Positions 22,563 to 31,233 of a DNA stretch of 64,000 bases are shown in pieces. The stretch is from the NCBI GenBank assembly GCA_964017195.1, contig OZ024889.1, positions 66,138,858 through 66,202,857 of the forward strand. Reading direction: 5' to 3'. A program made the translations under genes and the position numbers. Numbering within the stretch: the stretch's first letter is position 1; every line of letters starts with the position of its first letter. This stretch comes from Siderastrea radians. Taxonomy: Eukaryota > Cnidaria > Anthozoa > Scleractinia > Rhizangiidae. The notes beneath the pieces are model-generated. The model did not search any database and was not told the origin of the DNA. It saw only the letters and a list, made by a program, of their open reading frames with translations.

Positions 22563-23570
22563 TTATATATCCTTCAAGTCCTTGAACGGTATCCAACTGT
22601 TAAATTCATCACTGTATCCCTTCCACTTCACCAAAGCTTGCTTCTTTTTATAATTTCTCCGAATGACTTTATCAATTCTGAATACCTCTTGTTTTGCTTT
22701 CAGTAATTCAGGTTCATAAAAACTCCCTTGAATGTCTTCATCTCTGAGATCCTTTAGTTTATATGTGATTGGATTGGTATATTCGATTTTATCAACTGTA
22801 AAAATTTCCTCAGACCAATTTGGTGTATAGCCCTTATCAAACACATTCCGTTTGTACTTACTTATTCGGACCTTATCACCAACCTTGAATTTTGGTTTTT
22901 GTTTTAATGGCTCCAAATTACCATACAGATTAAAGTAAACAGTCCCTTCACTCTTCTTTTTACTGGCTTCTATGGGTGTCATTTTGATAGAGCTATGTTT
23001 AGTGTTGTTATATTGTTTCACTAATTTGGGTAGCATGTCTAAATACTGTGTATTACCTTGAACAGTAAACTGCTTCCACATTTTGGTTTTGATTGTACGG
23101 TTCCATCTTTCACAAACTGACGACTTTTCCTCATTTTCAGTTGAGTACAAGGTTATTTTATTCTTATCAAGAAGTTCCTTAACATGTTTGTTGTAATACT
23201 CTTTGCCTTTGTCTGTCCATAAATATTCCGGTTTTCTACCTTCTTTAAGGATTGTTTTAAAAGCATTCATAACGGTTTCACCCTTTTTATCTTTTAATGG
23301 AACGATCCAACCATATTTACTAAACACGTCTAAAACCATAAGAAGATATCTGTAGCCAGCGTTCCATCGACTAAACTGTTGCATCTCAACAAGATCAGAG
23401 CACCATATTTCGTCAATATGATTTACAATAACACGCCGTCGAGTAAAATTTCGTTTTATGGATTTGTGTAATTCATCAGCTAATTCTTTTTGCCAGTTTT
23501 CTTCACTCGACGGCCTTTCCCGTTTTTTGTCTTCCTTTGTTTCACACCCAGACCCAGTTTCTGCTTCGTG
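22563..23570 (-). CDS. Retroviral-type integrase with chromodomain
   Basis: The open frame runs 23,570-22,563 but has no ATG before 23,384, so the start is unknown and could be spliced or lost. A conserved lead-in (ELADELHKSIKRNFTRRRV) precedes the catalytic core: Asp in WCSDLVEMQ, Asp in WTDKGKEYY and Glu in CERWNRTIK. The C-terminal part has KFKVGDKVRISK (SH3-like) and a chromodomain ending WKGYSDEFNSWIPF. It would insert the element with 6-bp target duplications, as the flanks show. It overlaps the end of the PLA2 gene by about 90 bases in another frame. The usual N-terminal zinc-binding module is not visible. Confidence 0.88.
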   Translation of the reverse strand, partial: HEAETGSGCETKEDKKRERPSSEENWQKELADELHKSIKRNFTRRRVIVNHIDEIWCSDLVEMQQFSRWNAGYRYLLMVLDVFSKYGWIVPLKDKKGETVMNAFKTILKEGRKPEYLWTDKGKEYYNKHVKELLDKNKITLYSTENEEKSSVCERWNRTIKTKMWKQFTVQGNTQYLDMLPKLVKQYNNTKHSSIKMTPIEASKKKSEGTVYFNLYGNLEPLKQKPKFKVGDKVRISKYKRNVFDKGYTPNWSEEIFTVDKIEYTNPITYKLKDLRDEDIQGSFYEPELLKAKQEVFRIDKVIRRNYKKKQALVKWKGYSDEFNSWIPFKDLKDI

Positions 23571-24339
23571 TTAATCATATTTCTAGCCAGCCAATGTCCC
23601 CATTGTCTTTCATTGTAAGGCACACTGTCTAGAGCCTTAACCATTTTTCTATCAGCTTTATTCTTGCATTTTTTGTCATCCTTGCAAACCGAATAATCGA
23701 CGTCGTGTTGCATTGCTATTGGATCCGTTTTACCAGTCGGTTTATCATATATTTCTAATATTTCACCTGTCACTGGATCATACTCTAACTGCTTATCAAG
23801 AGGGTTGTAAGGCCCAGTGTATTTGTGACCAGGGAGAGTCCATCCTGATTTTGGTTTCGGCAGCCTTCCAATGGCTTTATGGATATCAACACCAGCACCA
23901 TCCAAATCCTTCCTGTCAGTTTTATACTTTCTATTTGGTCTTATTTTGGTTGATAATTGATCAAGAGCTTGACTTCCAACATTTTGAATCATTGGATTCA
24001 ACTTATCCAGAGCATAATCGATAGCCTTTTTCTGCAGTTTTGGGTTTCTCAAAGCTTCTGATCCATAATATCTCCCCATTTCAACAGCCTTTTTTCCCAG
24101 CCAAGGAATACCGTGGTGAATCAATAAATCAGTACCAGTCGATGCTACTGTATCTAGTAAGCCCGCCCCTTTCGACGGGCCAGCCCGTTTCCCGCCTGTT
24201 TAACGAATTTAGTCTTAGTTATTCCGCATTCAGAGCATTTACATTTAAGCATAAGCCTCCCATTTTTAGCCTTTTCATATCGTTCACTCCCGGGTACACA
24301 TTCTGTGACCTTTTTTTGTTTCACACAATATGATCTCAT
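23480..24339 (-). pseudogene. Zinc-ribbon / parvovirus-type PLA2 protein, one frameshift
   Basis: The first frame (24,339-24,154) encodes MRSYCVKQKK...KCKCSECGITK, a DUF5679-like zinc ribbon. The second frame (open from about 24,190 to 23,480) encodes a basic helical segment and then a viral phospholipase A2 module: Ca-loop KYTGPYNPLD, catalytic QHDVDY and the ADRKMV helix. Homologous Polinton proteins carry both parts in one chain. Here a one-base shift around 24,183-24,197 separates them, and the second part has no ATG start. The PLA2 domain probably breaches endosomal membrane during entry, as in parvovirus VP1. Confidence 0.8.
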
Positions 24340-24352
24340 ATATATAACTTGA

Positions 24353-24800
24353 TTACATATTTTTGAAATACCGTTCTAGAAACCTCTCATTCTTCGTCGT
24401 ATCATATATATCAAATACCTGAAGCAGATCAAAATATGATTTGCCCTTATTCATCTCATTTAAAAAGTATAAACAGAAGTAACCACATGTTGTCGTCAGT
24501 AAATTTTGTATTTGATTGTTCTGATGAAGCAATGTTAAATTCTTTTTTCTCGCATGATTGACCATTTCTTGGAAGGGAGGCAAACCAAATGAATCAAAGT
24601 AATTGATGACGTTATCTTTCACATAAGTAGCAACCCAATGGCTCCCTGACATATAACTCGGTTCAAGATTGTAAATGAATAGAGCCTGTCTATGATTATG
24701 TGGGACAGTTTCATCTCGAGACAGAACATCTTTGATTGGGATATCCAGATATTTACACCATTTTATTAAATCATAATTGCTTAATGGGACATTCTTATGG
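24353..24800 (-). pseudogene. Adenain-type cysteine protease, start frame lost
   Basis: The frame includes NYDLIKWCKYL, then GSHWVATYV (catalytic His), YFDSFG (Asp) and TTCGYFCLYF (Cys), the His-Asp-Cys order of the adenovirus maturation protease. The only well-placed ATG (24,792-24,790) reads three codons to TAA at 24,781-24,783. The long conserved frame is one base out, so a one-base deletion just after the start is likely. The first in-frame Met is 24,652, inside the catalytic domain. The gene follows the core-protein gene by a few bases; its substrates probably include that protein. Confidence 0.8.
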
Positions 24801-24810
24801 AATTTTGGTT

Positions 24811-25668
24811 TTACAATAGAATGTTTAGAAGAGGGACGTTTTTGAAGGGTGAGTTCTTGCCCAATAGTAGACCTTTGCCCTTTTTCTGAGCTTTTCTTTT
24901 GGGAGCTTTTTTTTTAGTCCCCATACCGATTGTACCGTTCGGCCAATTCCCATAAAAAGGTGGAGTTCTATACATTGGCATTAACAAACCACCATCCTGA
25001 TTATCATTGGTTAGTTGTGATATAGATCTGGGTGGTCTTTGTTTCGGTTGTCCCATCTGAGGGGCACCTTTACCAGTCATCTTCTTTATTGCCTCAATAG
25101 CTAAAGGGACTCCAATTGATGCAAGAAGAGTACCTAAGAATCCACCTGTTTGTACTTTAGTTGGTTTTATATGAACACCAGAGCCTGTTTGTAGAGCATT
25201 TAATATATCCTTCTTTTGTTTGGTTGTTAAAAGATGTTTATATGTTATCAACTGATCGATTTTATTTTGTGGTATGAGGAACCCACCGGTTTGAACACCT
25301 TTTCCGGATATCTTCTTAACAATCTGAGATGCTCCTTCACTAGCTGCTCCAGCTAAAGCCGACAATCCAAGAGTCTTAGCAATCGTTGGACCAAAAGTTC
25401 TTCCAAGCGTCAGAACTGTAGACAGAAGAGATCCACCAACTTGCTTTCGAATGTTTGTTTTAGAAAGTTTAATGTCCATCCCTTTCTTAAGTTTACGATT
25501 TTTTTCCAATCGCTTAACTATATTCTGAGGTACGTATAGAGTGTCATTCCCAGATAGAGAGTCCTTCGTGAGCCTTAGAACTATTGTTTCTCTTTTATGA
25601 TACGCGTTACTAAGATTCTTTTTCTGGTTTGGTGATAAACTAACTTTAATTTCGTATAGTTGTGTCAT
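24811..25668 (-). CDS. Core protein with repeated QxGG sites (pX-like)
   Basis: 285 residues, intact. Four potential maturation sites recur: QVGG-S (about residue 77), QTGG-F (about 127), QTGG-F (about 175) and QDGG-L (about 225). Each precedes a hydrophobic or small-residue helix such as LLASIGVPLAIEAIKKMTGKG. The C terminus KNSPFKNVPLLNILL is a signature I recognise from Polinton core proteins. The N-terminal third is a folded-looking module (QLYEIKVSLSPNQ). It is probably cut by the element's adenain into membrane-active and DNA-binding peptides, by analogy with adenovirus pVI and pX. The start is preceded by TATCTAACATATATTAT. Confidence 0.8.
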   Translation of the reverse strand: MTQLYEIKVSLSPNQKKNLSNAYHKRETIVLRLTKDSLSGNDTLYVPQNIVKRLEKNRKLKKGMDIKLSKTNIRKQVGGSLLSTVLTLGRTFGPTIAKTLGLSALAGAASEGASQIVKKISGKGVQTGGFLIPQNKIDQLITYKHLLTTKQKKDILNALQTGSGVHIKPTKVQTGGFLGTLLASIGVPLAIEAIKKMTGKGAPQMGQPKQRPPRSISQLTNDNQDGGLLMPMYRTPPFYGNWPNGTIGMGTKKKAPKRKAQKKGKGLLLGKNSPFKNVPLLNILL

Positions 25669-25742
25669 ATAATATATGTTAGATAAATTCTGTTTTAAAA
25701 AACATATTCAATTAAAATTTTATCGATGTAAAACTTATTTAT

Positions 25743-27032
25743 TTAAACTATCATCAATTCGTTTCCAACTGTCTTTACTACAACCTCACTCTCGTAAAAT
25801 ACGATGCTATGAGCTCGGACGTTTGCTGCCGGGGCTACATTGAGACGATAATGGAGAATCAACTGTTTAGGATCTCTCGTCACTACCTCTTTCTGATATG
25901 ACAAATCGAAATACAATAATCCATACAAACTAGTGAAATTGGATACATTAAGCTGTGTTCCTGAATTGTAATCGTTCTTACGAAATGCATATGACATGAG
26001 ATCATTAAAAATCCGTATTTTAGAATCTGCATCGTATTCTAGTTCGGGATAGAACGTGTTGTTTCCATATTCTAAACGACAACTCGAGAGAGAGCTATTA
26101 GCATTAGCTGCATTCAACTTGAAAGTGTCAAACAAATACGGACTCCTCTCTGCTTCATCATCATTTGGTCCGTCTGTCCTCTGGAGATATATAAAAACAT
26201 GTTTAACGTCATCGATAGCTGGACTGATTTGAAACATATTCTGAACAGCTCTGGTATTTGCTGACTGATTGTAGAGATCTCGCATATATGTCCAGGTTGT
26301 TGGCTTGAGAAACTCTGAAACGAAATTACTATACATGCTGTCTTTTGGGATTAATCTTGGGAGCCAAAGATACAATCTCTTTACTACAACACGACCAGGG
26401 TCTGTGCCATTTGCCATGTGAATCAGTTCACTGTCTTCGTTAAATGTAAGTTTAATTGTGAGCTGCATCGGAGGCAACATTTTTCTTTCTAATTCTTGAA
26501 AAAAGCTGTATCTGTTTAATGGAAGCATCTCATTAATACTTTTAGCTCCCCCACCACCGTTGTTTTGTACTGCTTGGGTTAAAATACGACGGGCCTCAAA
26601 ACCTGTGTTTGTATTTGCTGTAGTTCCATCAGTATCAAGATACCAGAACGAATTCTTTCCAACAGATCTACTATAATCATCACTGTATTCAAGGAGATTT
26701 TTGACATTCGTTATTCGATGCAAATTATCACTCTCATACACAATTTTGCCTGAAGATTTGATAACCATATGTCTGATTAGACTGTGAGATCCGTTTATCA
26801 TAGTGATGCGATCCGCTTGAGCATATCCAGCACCATCTGCCCTTTTTTGAAGTTCTTTAGTTACTTCGAAATACCCATTAAAAAAATCGAACATAGTCGA
26901 CCTATCGTTGATTGTGAATCTGTAACCTGTCTTTTTCTGGCTTTGATTGTTAGCAGGTTGCTCAATGACATTATCCAAATGGAAACGAACGTATTCATAT
27001 CGTTGCAGATTTTCATTTGTTCTGAAACTCAT
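25743..27032 (-). CDS. Major capsid protein (double jelly-roll type)
   Basis: 429 residues, intact. Strand-rich sequence with motifs typical of Polinton capsids: MSFRTNENLQRYEYVRFHLD at the start, then LIRHMVIKSSGKIVYESDN, LNRYSFFQELERKMLPPMQL and LYFDLSYQ with a final HSIVFYESEVVVKTVGNEL. It should trimerise into pseudo-hexagonal capsomers. It lies between the core protein and small basic protein genes, downstream of a promoter motif TATCTAAACTACTCATATAA directly at the ATG. I rest the call on family pattern and position and did not check a structure. Confidence 0.82.
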   Translation of the reverse strand: MSFRTNENLQRYEYVRFHLDNVIEQPANNQSQKKTGYRFTINDRSTMFDFFNGYFEVTKELQKRADGAGYAQADRITMINGSHSLIRHMVIKSSGKIVYESDNLHRITNVKNLLEYSDDYSRSVGKNSFWYLDTDGTTANTNTGFEARRILTQAVQNNGGGGAKSINEMLPLNRYSFFQELERKMLPPMQLTIKLTFNEDSELIHMANGTDPGRVVVKRLYLWLPRLIPKDSMYSNFVSEFLKPTTWTYMRDLYNQSANTRAVQNMFQISPAIDDVKHVFIYLQRTDGPNDDEAERSPYLFDTFKLNAANANSSLSSCRLEYGNNTFYPELEYDADSKIRIFNDLMSYAFRKNDYNSGTQLNVSNFTSLYGLLYFDLSYQKEVVTRDPKQLILHYRLNVAPAANVRAHSIVFYESEVVVKTVGNELMIV

Positions 27033-27074
27033 TTATATGAGTAGTTTAGATAAAATTCACTTTTTAATAACATT

Positions 27075-27443
27075 TTAGCGTCTTAATCCAGTACCAGATA
27101 TAAGTCTATTCAGAATTGTGTTGTAATCTTCTTGTTTTGGTTTAGTAGGTTTGGTTGGTTTCATGGTTTTATTCATTGATTGTTTAGTTGAACCGTGTAA
27201 TTTTCTCATAATAAGCTCTCCGCTTTTTTCAGCTGCTTTTTTTCCCAGTTTGTCTCCAGCATGTGAAATACCAGATTCAAGCGCTTTTTTGGCAAAAGGT
27301 TTTAAAACCATTTCTGGAACTTTACTTAACACCCTTCCAGCTGGTTTGAAAATGTTATCAACAATGATCCCAGACCCTTTATGTTCATAAACAAATCGTC
27401 CAAGTTTTGGATGATAAATATGCTTGTATTCGTACGATGACAT
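27075..27443 (-). CDS. Small basic virion-type protein
   Basis: 122 residues. The N-terminal SYEYKHIYHPKLGRFVYEHKG is followed by GSGIIVDNIFK and an Ala/Lys/Gly-rich amphipathic stretch (KKALESGISHAGDKLGKKAAEKSG), ending in a basic tail with PTKPTKP. The GSGxI hinge plus Lys-rich helix resembles 56,238-56,564 of the second element, suggesting equivalent minor core proteins. The promoter motif AATCTAACTAATATTTATAT stands at the ATG. Function by analogy: DNA-condensing or membrane-active peptide. Confidence 0.65.
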   Translation of the reverse strand: MSSYEYKHIYHPKLGRFVYEHKGSGIIVDNIFKPAGRVLSKVPEMVLKPFAKKALESGISHAGDKLGKKAAEKSGELIMRKLHGSTKQSMNKTMKPTKPTKPKQEDYNTILNRLISGTGLRR

Positions 27444-27527
27444 ATATAAATATTAGTTAGATTAATCTCTCTTCTCTCTTAAAATCAAACTGAATGAAGT
27501 GTCACTATGATTAAGATCTATAATTCT

Positions 27528-28223
27528 TCATTTTCCATCAGTTATATATATCCGAATTTTATTGATCGTATTTTTATTACACGGGTTGTACTGAACTCGT
27601 CTTGGCTCTTGTGTGAAACTATAACTCGGGGTGAGAGTTGAGGTACTGAAACTATATATAATATCTGACTCTTCACCATCGACAAGACTGTCACTTATCA
27701 AATCACAATGAACATTCAATATTTCTCTGTCTTGTGAGAGATTAGGAATGTAATCTCCAACATTTACACTACTTGTTAGAATCTTTTTATTGAAACCAAT
27801 AAGATCATTGAAATTACTTTGAGTAAGATCTAATCTGTAATTTGAGGCTAGTGTTATTATTGTCCTGAATACAGTATCGTTAAACTCCAGAGTGATTGGA
27901 TATTGAGGGTTTGATGAGGTCCCTGTTTTTGTTTTTTCTTTGATTAAATTGTCAAAATCAATGTAATTCCATACTCCAGGGTTGAATATAATTTCCGTCC
28001 AATTAGTACCACTATCAGACGAATATCTTATTTTCTGATTAGTGAGTTCTTTCGTAATGTTAAACCAAGTGAATGACATCGAAATGATTCGGTCTAGGCC
28101 GATTTCATATTGTCTGTTTGAATCTAGTATTATCGGATTACTGTATTTGATTGTGAAATCCGATGGTTTATTACCACTTATACCTTTTACGGTATGACTG
28201 GATAATACAAGTTGTCTATTCAT
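27528..28223 (-). CDS. Penton-like minor capsid protein
   Basis: 231 residues, intact. Starts MNRQLVLSSHTVKGISGNKP and continues with alternating strands (YEIGLDRIISMSFTWFNI), as in single jelly-roll minor capsid proteins of Polintons. It corresponds in position and in its opening LxSxxxxxxxxxNxPxDF pattern to the three FYVTLPS-type proteins of the second element. It would form the capsid vertices. It is preceded by GTCTAAACTAATCATATAA at the ATG. Confidence 0.7.
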   Translation of the reverse strand: MNRQLVLSSHTVKGISGNKPSDFTIKYSNPIILDSNRQYEIGLDRIISMSFTWFNITKELTNQKIRYSSDSGTNWTEIIFNPGVWNYIDFDNLIKEKTKTGTSSNPQYPITLEFNDTVFRTIITLASNYRLDLTQSNFNDLIGFNKKILTSSVNVGDYIPNLSQDREILNVHCDLISDSLVDGEESDIIYSFSTSTLTPSYSFTQEPRRVQYNPCNKNTINKIRIYITDGK

Positions 28224-28231
28224 TTATATGA

Positions 28232-29227
28232 TTAGTTTAGACTAAAATAGTTTTTGTATATTTTGTTGTATTGTGGCTTATTGAGTATTGAATTTCTCAA
28301 CAAGATATCAAGAAGAGCGACACCTGTGTTTCTTAGCTCTATGCTATTATTACCAGCAACCTTTGATCCGATAATCAGTTCAAGTTTTTTAATCATTTCT
28401 GTCGGATTGTTGAAAAACTGGAATTGACCACCTCTTTTTGTTTTTTTCTTCAAACCAGACCCTTTAATATTTTTTAATCTTTGATTGTTGTAATCGATAT
28501 AATCAATAAGAACCTTTCTTGTATCTTTAATAATTTTTCTTCGATATTGAGCCTCAGCTTCAGTGATTGAACCACTATTTAATTTTTTAGTGATATCAGA
28601 CGAATGGCCATTTAGTTGTTGCCGTTTCTCTTTAGCCTTTTTAAGGGCTTTGGTAAGATAAGATTTCCTCTTTTTATTATTCATATCTTCTTGTTGAAGT
28701 CGTAATTCAATATCATCATAGTTAGGAATTTGAAGTCCATCCAAAACTTGATTTATTCTATCCTCTTCAAGAATTTCGTAATCAGGTCCTTCTTCTTCTT
28801 CGTATTCAGGTGGAAGATCTTCTGGTTCATACATGTATTCTGGATCTATATACATTTGTTTTTTACCTGATGCTAAATCCTCAAGGACATCTTCATAAGA
28901 TGGAGGTTTTGGAACCAATTGTTTCTCGTTTTCAGGTAGAACAGGTTGATCAAACAAATCGTCCAATCCATAATCAGGCACTTCATCATCAATAGCTATT
29001 CCATAATCTGGAACAGGTCCTTTTTTCTTTACCAATCTTCTCAACGGTGCTTTTGGGGCTGTAAGTTCCTTTAACTCAGATGTTATAGGTTTGAAAAGTT
29101 TCTCTGCCTCGACTTCACCCTTTTGATCAGATATCGTTTTTTGTTTTATTGTCTCTCTTACTGTATTAATCTTTTTACCAAGCTCGGATCGTTTCTCAGC
29201 CATTTCTTTCCATTTGAGTAAACTCAT
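28232..29227 (-). CDS. Acidic PPxY-containing virion protein
   Basis: 331 residues, intact. A Lys/Glu helical N terminus is followed by an acidic central region with PPSYEDV (about 118-124) and LPPEYEEE (about 137-145), both PPxY late-domain-type motifs that recruit Nedd4-family WW domains. A Lys-rich coiled region follows, then KRGG-QFQFF (a possible protease site near residue 270) and a C-terminal helical module ending NKIYKNYFSLN. It starts the leftward structural block at the divergent promoter. Similar proteins occur in Polintons; whether they act in egress is not established. Confidence 0.65.
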   Translation of the reverse strand: MSLLKWKEMAEKRSELGKKINTVRETIKQKTISDQKGEVEAEKLFKPITSELKELTAPKAPLRRLVKKKGPVPDYGIAIDDEVPDYGLDDLFDQPVLPENEKQLVPKPPSYEDVLEDLASGKKQMYIDPEYMYEPEDLPPEYEEEEGPDYEILEEDRINQVLDGLQIPNYDDIELRLQQEDMNNKKRKSYLTKALKKAKEKRQQLNGHSSDITKKLNSGSITEAEAQYRRKIIKDTRKVLIDYIDYNNQRLKNIKGSGLKKKTKRGGQFQFFNNPTEMIKKLELIIGSKVAGNNSIELRNTGVALLDILLRNSILNKPQYNKIYKNYFSLN

Positions 29228-29355
29228 TATATCATTTGTTTACATAAAATTTCATATTTTGTTCGGAAAAATTAGGGTTATCATATATAAAAACGCTCGC
29301 ATAGCGTGTCGCATAGCGTGTCGCCATGCGATAAAATTGTATAACATAATATCAT
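29228..29355. promoter_or_regulatory. Divergent promoter with GCATAGCGTGTC repeats
   Basis: Separates the leftward structural block from the rightward ATPase block. TCGCATAGCGTG occurs twice in tandem (about 29,297-29,321), followed by TCGCCATGCGA, a GC-rich island in AT-rich sequence. AT-rich start motifs flank both ATGs (TATAACATAATATCAT before 29,356). Confidence 0.5.
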
Positions 29356-30003
29356 ATGAAGATACAAAATTACGATATCCAAGATGATGAAAACAATGAT
29401 TTTCGTCAATTAAAGAGTTTCATGCCAAACCGATGTTTCAGGATGCTTATTTGTGCTCCCTCTGGTGGTGGCAAGACTAACCTTTTGCTTGATATGATAT
29501 ATAGGCTTCTCTATTTTGACAAGATATATCTTTACGCTCGCAATCTCCAACAAAGCAAATATAAGCATCTGTTGAAATCTCTTGAACCAATATCAAAATC
29601 AAAAGAGGTCGGTTATGACGTGATAGAAGCAAGTAACGATGAAATCATCCCTCTGACAGATTTGTCTGATGAAAACCAAAAATTAATCATATTCGATGAC
29701 TATTTGAATACAGGTAAGAAAAATGACGAACGGATACGTGACTACTTTACCAATTCTAGAAACAAAAATTGTTGTTGTATATATTTGAGTCAAAGCTATT
29801 ACGGAACTGATAAAACAATAAGACTGAATAGTTCACATTTTTGTGTTTTTGATTTTCCTTCTATAAACGAGCAATCGATGATTTGTAGAGAATTGGGTGT
29901 TAACAAAGAGGATTATCAGAAAGCTACTAAGGATCCATATAGTTTTTTGTATGTTGATAAGGTCAAAAAAAAGGTAGCCCGAAATTTCGACGAAAAAATC
30001 TAA
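29356..30003 (+). CDS. A32/FtsK-HerA-type packaging ATPase
   Basis: 215 residues, intact. Walker A ICAPSGGGKTNLL (residues 32-44) and Walker B KLIIFDDYLN (about 109-118). A following SRNKNCCCIYLSQSYYG segment fits the sensor region of viral genome-packaging ATPases of the FtsK/HerA class. It should drive DNA into the capsid. The second element has an orthologue at 58,931-59,584. First gene of the rightward block. Confidence 0.9.
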   Translation: MKIQNYDIQDDENNDFRQLKSFMPNRCFRMLICAPSGGGKTNLLLDMIYRLLYFDKIYLYARNLQQSKYKHLLKSLEPISKSKEVGYDVIEASNDEIIPLTDLSDENQKLIIFDDYLNTGKKNDERIRDYFTNSRNKNCCCIYLSQSYYGTDKTIRLNSSHFCVFDFPSINEQSMICRELGVNKEDYQKATKDPYSFLYVDKVKKKVARNFDEKI

Positions 30004-30019
30004 ACTAATATTATATTAT

Positions 30020-31208
30020 ATGAGTTATACAAACGGTATTCTTAATCATGATGATTCTAATCACGCTAGCAATAAGGTGTATGTCGTCAATTCAGTAAAA
30101 AATAAAGCAGACCTTTCAAAGACAACAACACAAACATTTCAAGGTAGAGTACAGGTCCCTGATTTCAATTCAGGGCAACATAATGGATCAGATATCGTAA
30201 ACCTCCGTTATATTAATGGTGCATTTCTGAATAAAAAAAACGGGAGGTGCTCTTAGCAATCCGATATCATTTCTCAATTCTCTACCAGACAACCAAAAAC
30301 AGATTCACAACCTAGGATCACCGCAATTCAATAGTAGCGCTACAAACAAACAATACGTTGACAACAAAATGACAGCATTGAAATCAGAAATACGATTACA
30401 ATTATCAGAAACTTTATTCCGGGAAAGTTATCAACTGGCTGATTGCTTATATAAGATAGACCGAGGTAGTCCATCTGAGGTTACTTTTGATAATTCAACT
30501 AGAGCAGTATCAGATCTTTTCGATCAATCTCTTAAAGAAAATGATGCCAACCAAGCAACACAAGCAACTAAACCCATTTTATGCACAAAAGCTGAAAAAA
30601 TTAATTATCGATATTATTTAAAATTTGATGGTAGCAAACGAATGTTATCAAACATAAATTTAAATCCTGGTTCTGGGCAAGCTGATATAGTTAATGTTTT
30701 CATCGTTTATAGATTGAGTTCATACACAGGATCTTACGCTGTTCGTAATGGACTTTTCGGACCTGATAATGGAGGTTATGACAAATTTATTGCATTCTCA
30801 CCAACCGGTCATTTACTTGTAAGTGGAACAACAAATCAGCATATTGTCATTGGATCAAGTTCTTTTAATAGTAAGAATGCTACAGCGTCATACCAATCAA
30901 AAGCTAATGCGGGTGAACTGAATAAATGGATCTGTTTATCAATTCACTGGGATGTACCTGGTGGTAACAACGCTTCTGAAACATGGTGTAACGGTAAAAA
31001 ATTAGCTAATTTTACAGCAAGAACAACACAAGGAAGCACCGACATGACATTTGGAGATTTGAACTCCTCTGGTACTGCAGGCTTGAAGGGTAATATAGCT
31101 TTTTTTTGTCTTTATAAAGGTAAAAATCTTACTGAATCAAATATCAAACTTCACCATTACGTTCTTTGTAGATGGTATGCTGTTGATCATGATCCGATTT
31201 CATTTTAA
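30020..31208 (+). pseudogene. Fibre-like gene with LamG-type head, one frameshift
   Basis: Starts MSYTNGILNHDDS, identical to the next gene's anchor. It contains one phage-tail-fibre-like repeat (NHASNKVYV; LGSPQFNSSATNKQYVD). The C-terminal 220 residues are strand-rich with YYLKFDGS, DIVNVFIVYR, GGYDKFIAFSP and WCNGKKLANF, like a LamG/concanavalin-fold lectin. An A8 run at 30,233-30,240 breaks the frame, so the first part stops at 30,256 and the rest reads in another frame. Transcriptional slippage on A8 is possible, but the next gene lacks the run. Likely an adhesion fibre that binds host glycans. Confidence 0.75.
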
Positions 31209-31233
31209 TGTAAAAAATCTAAACTAATATTAT

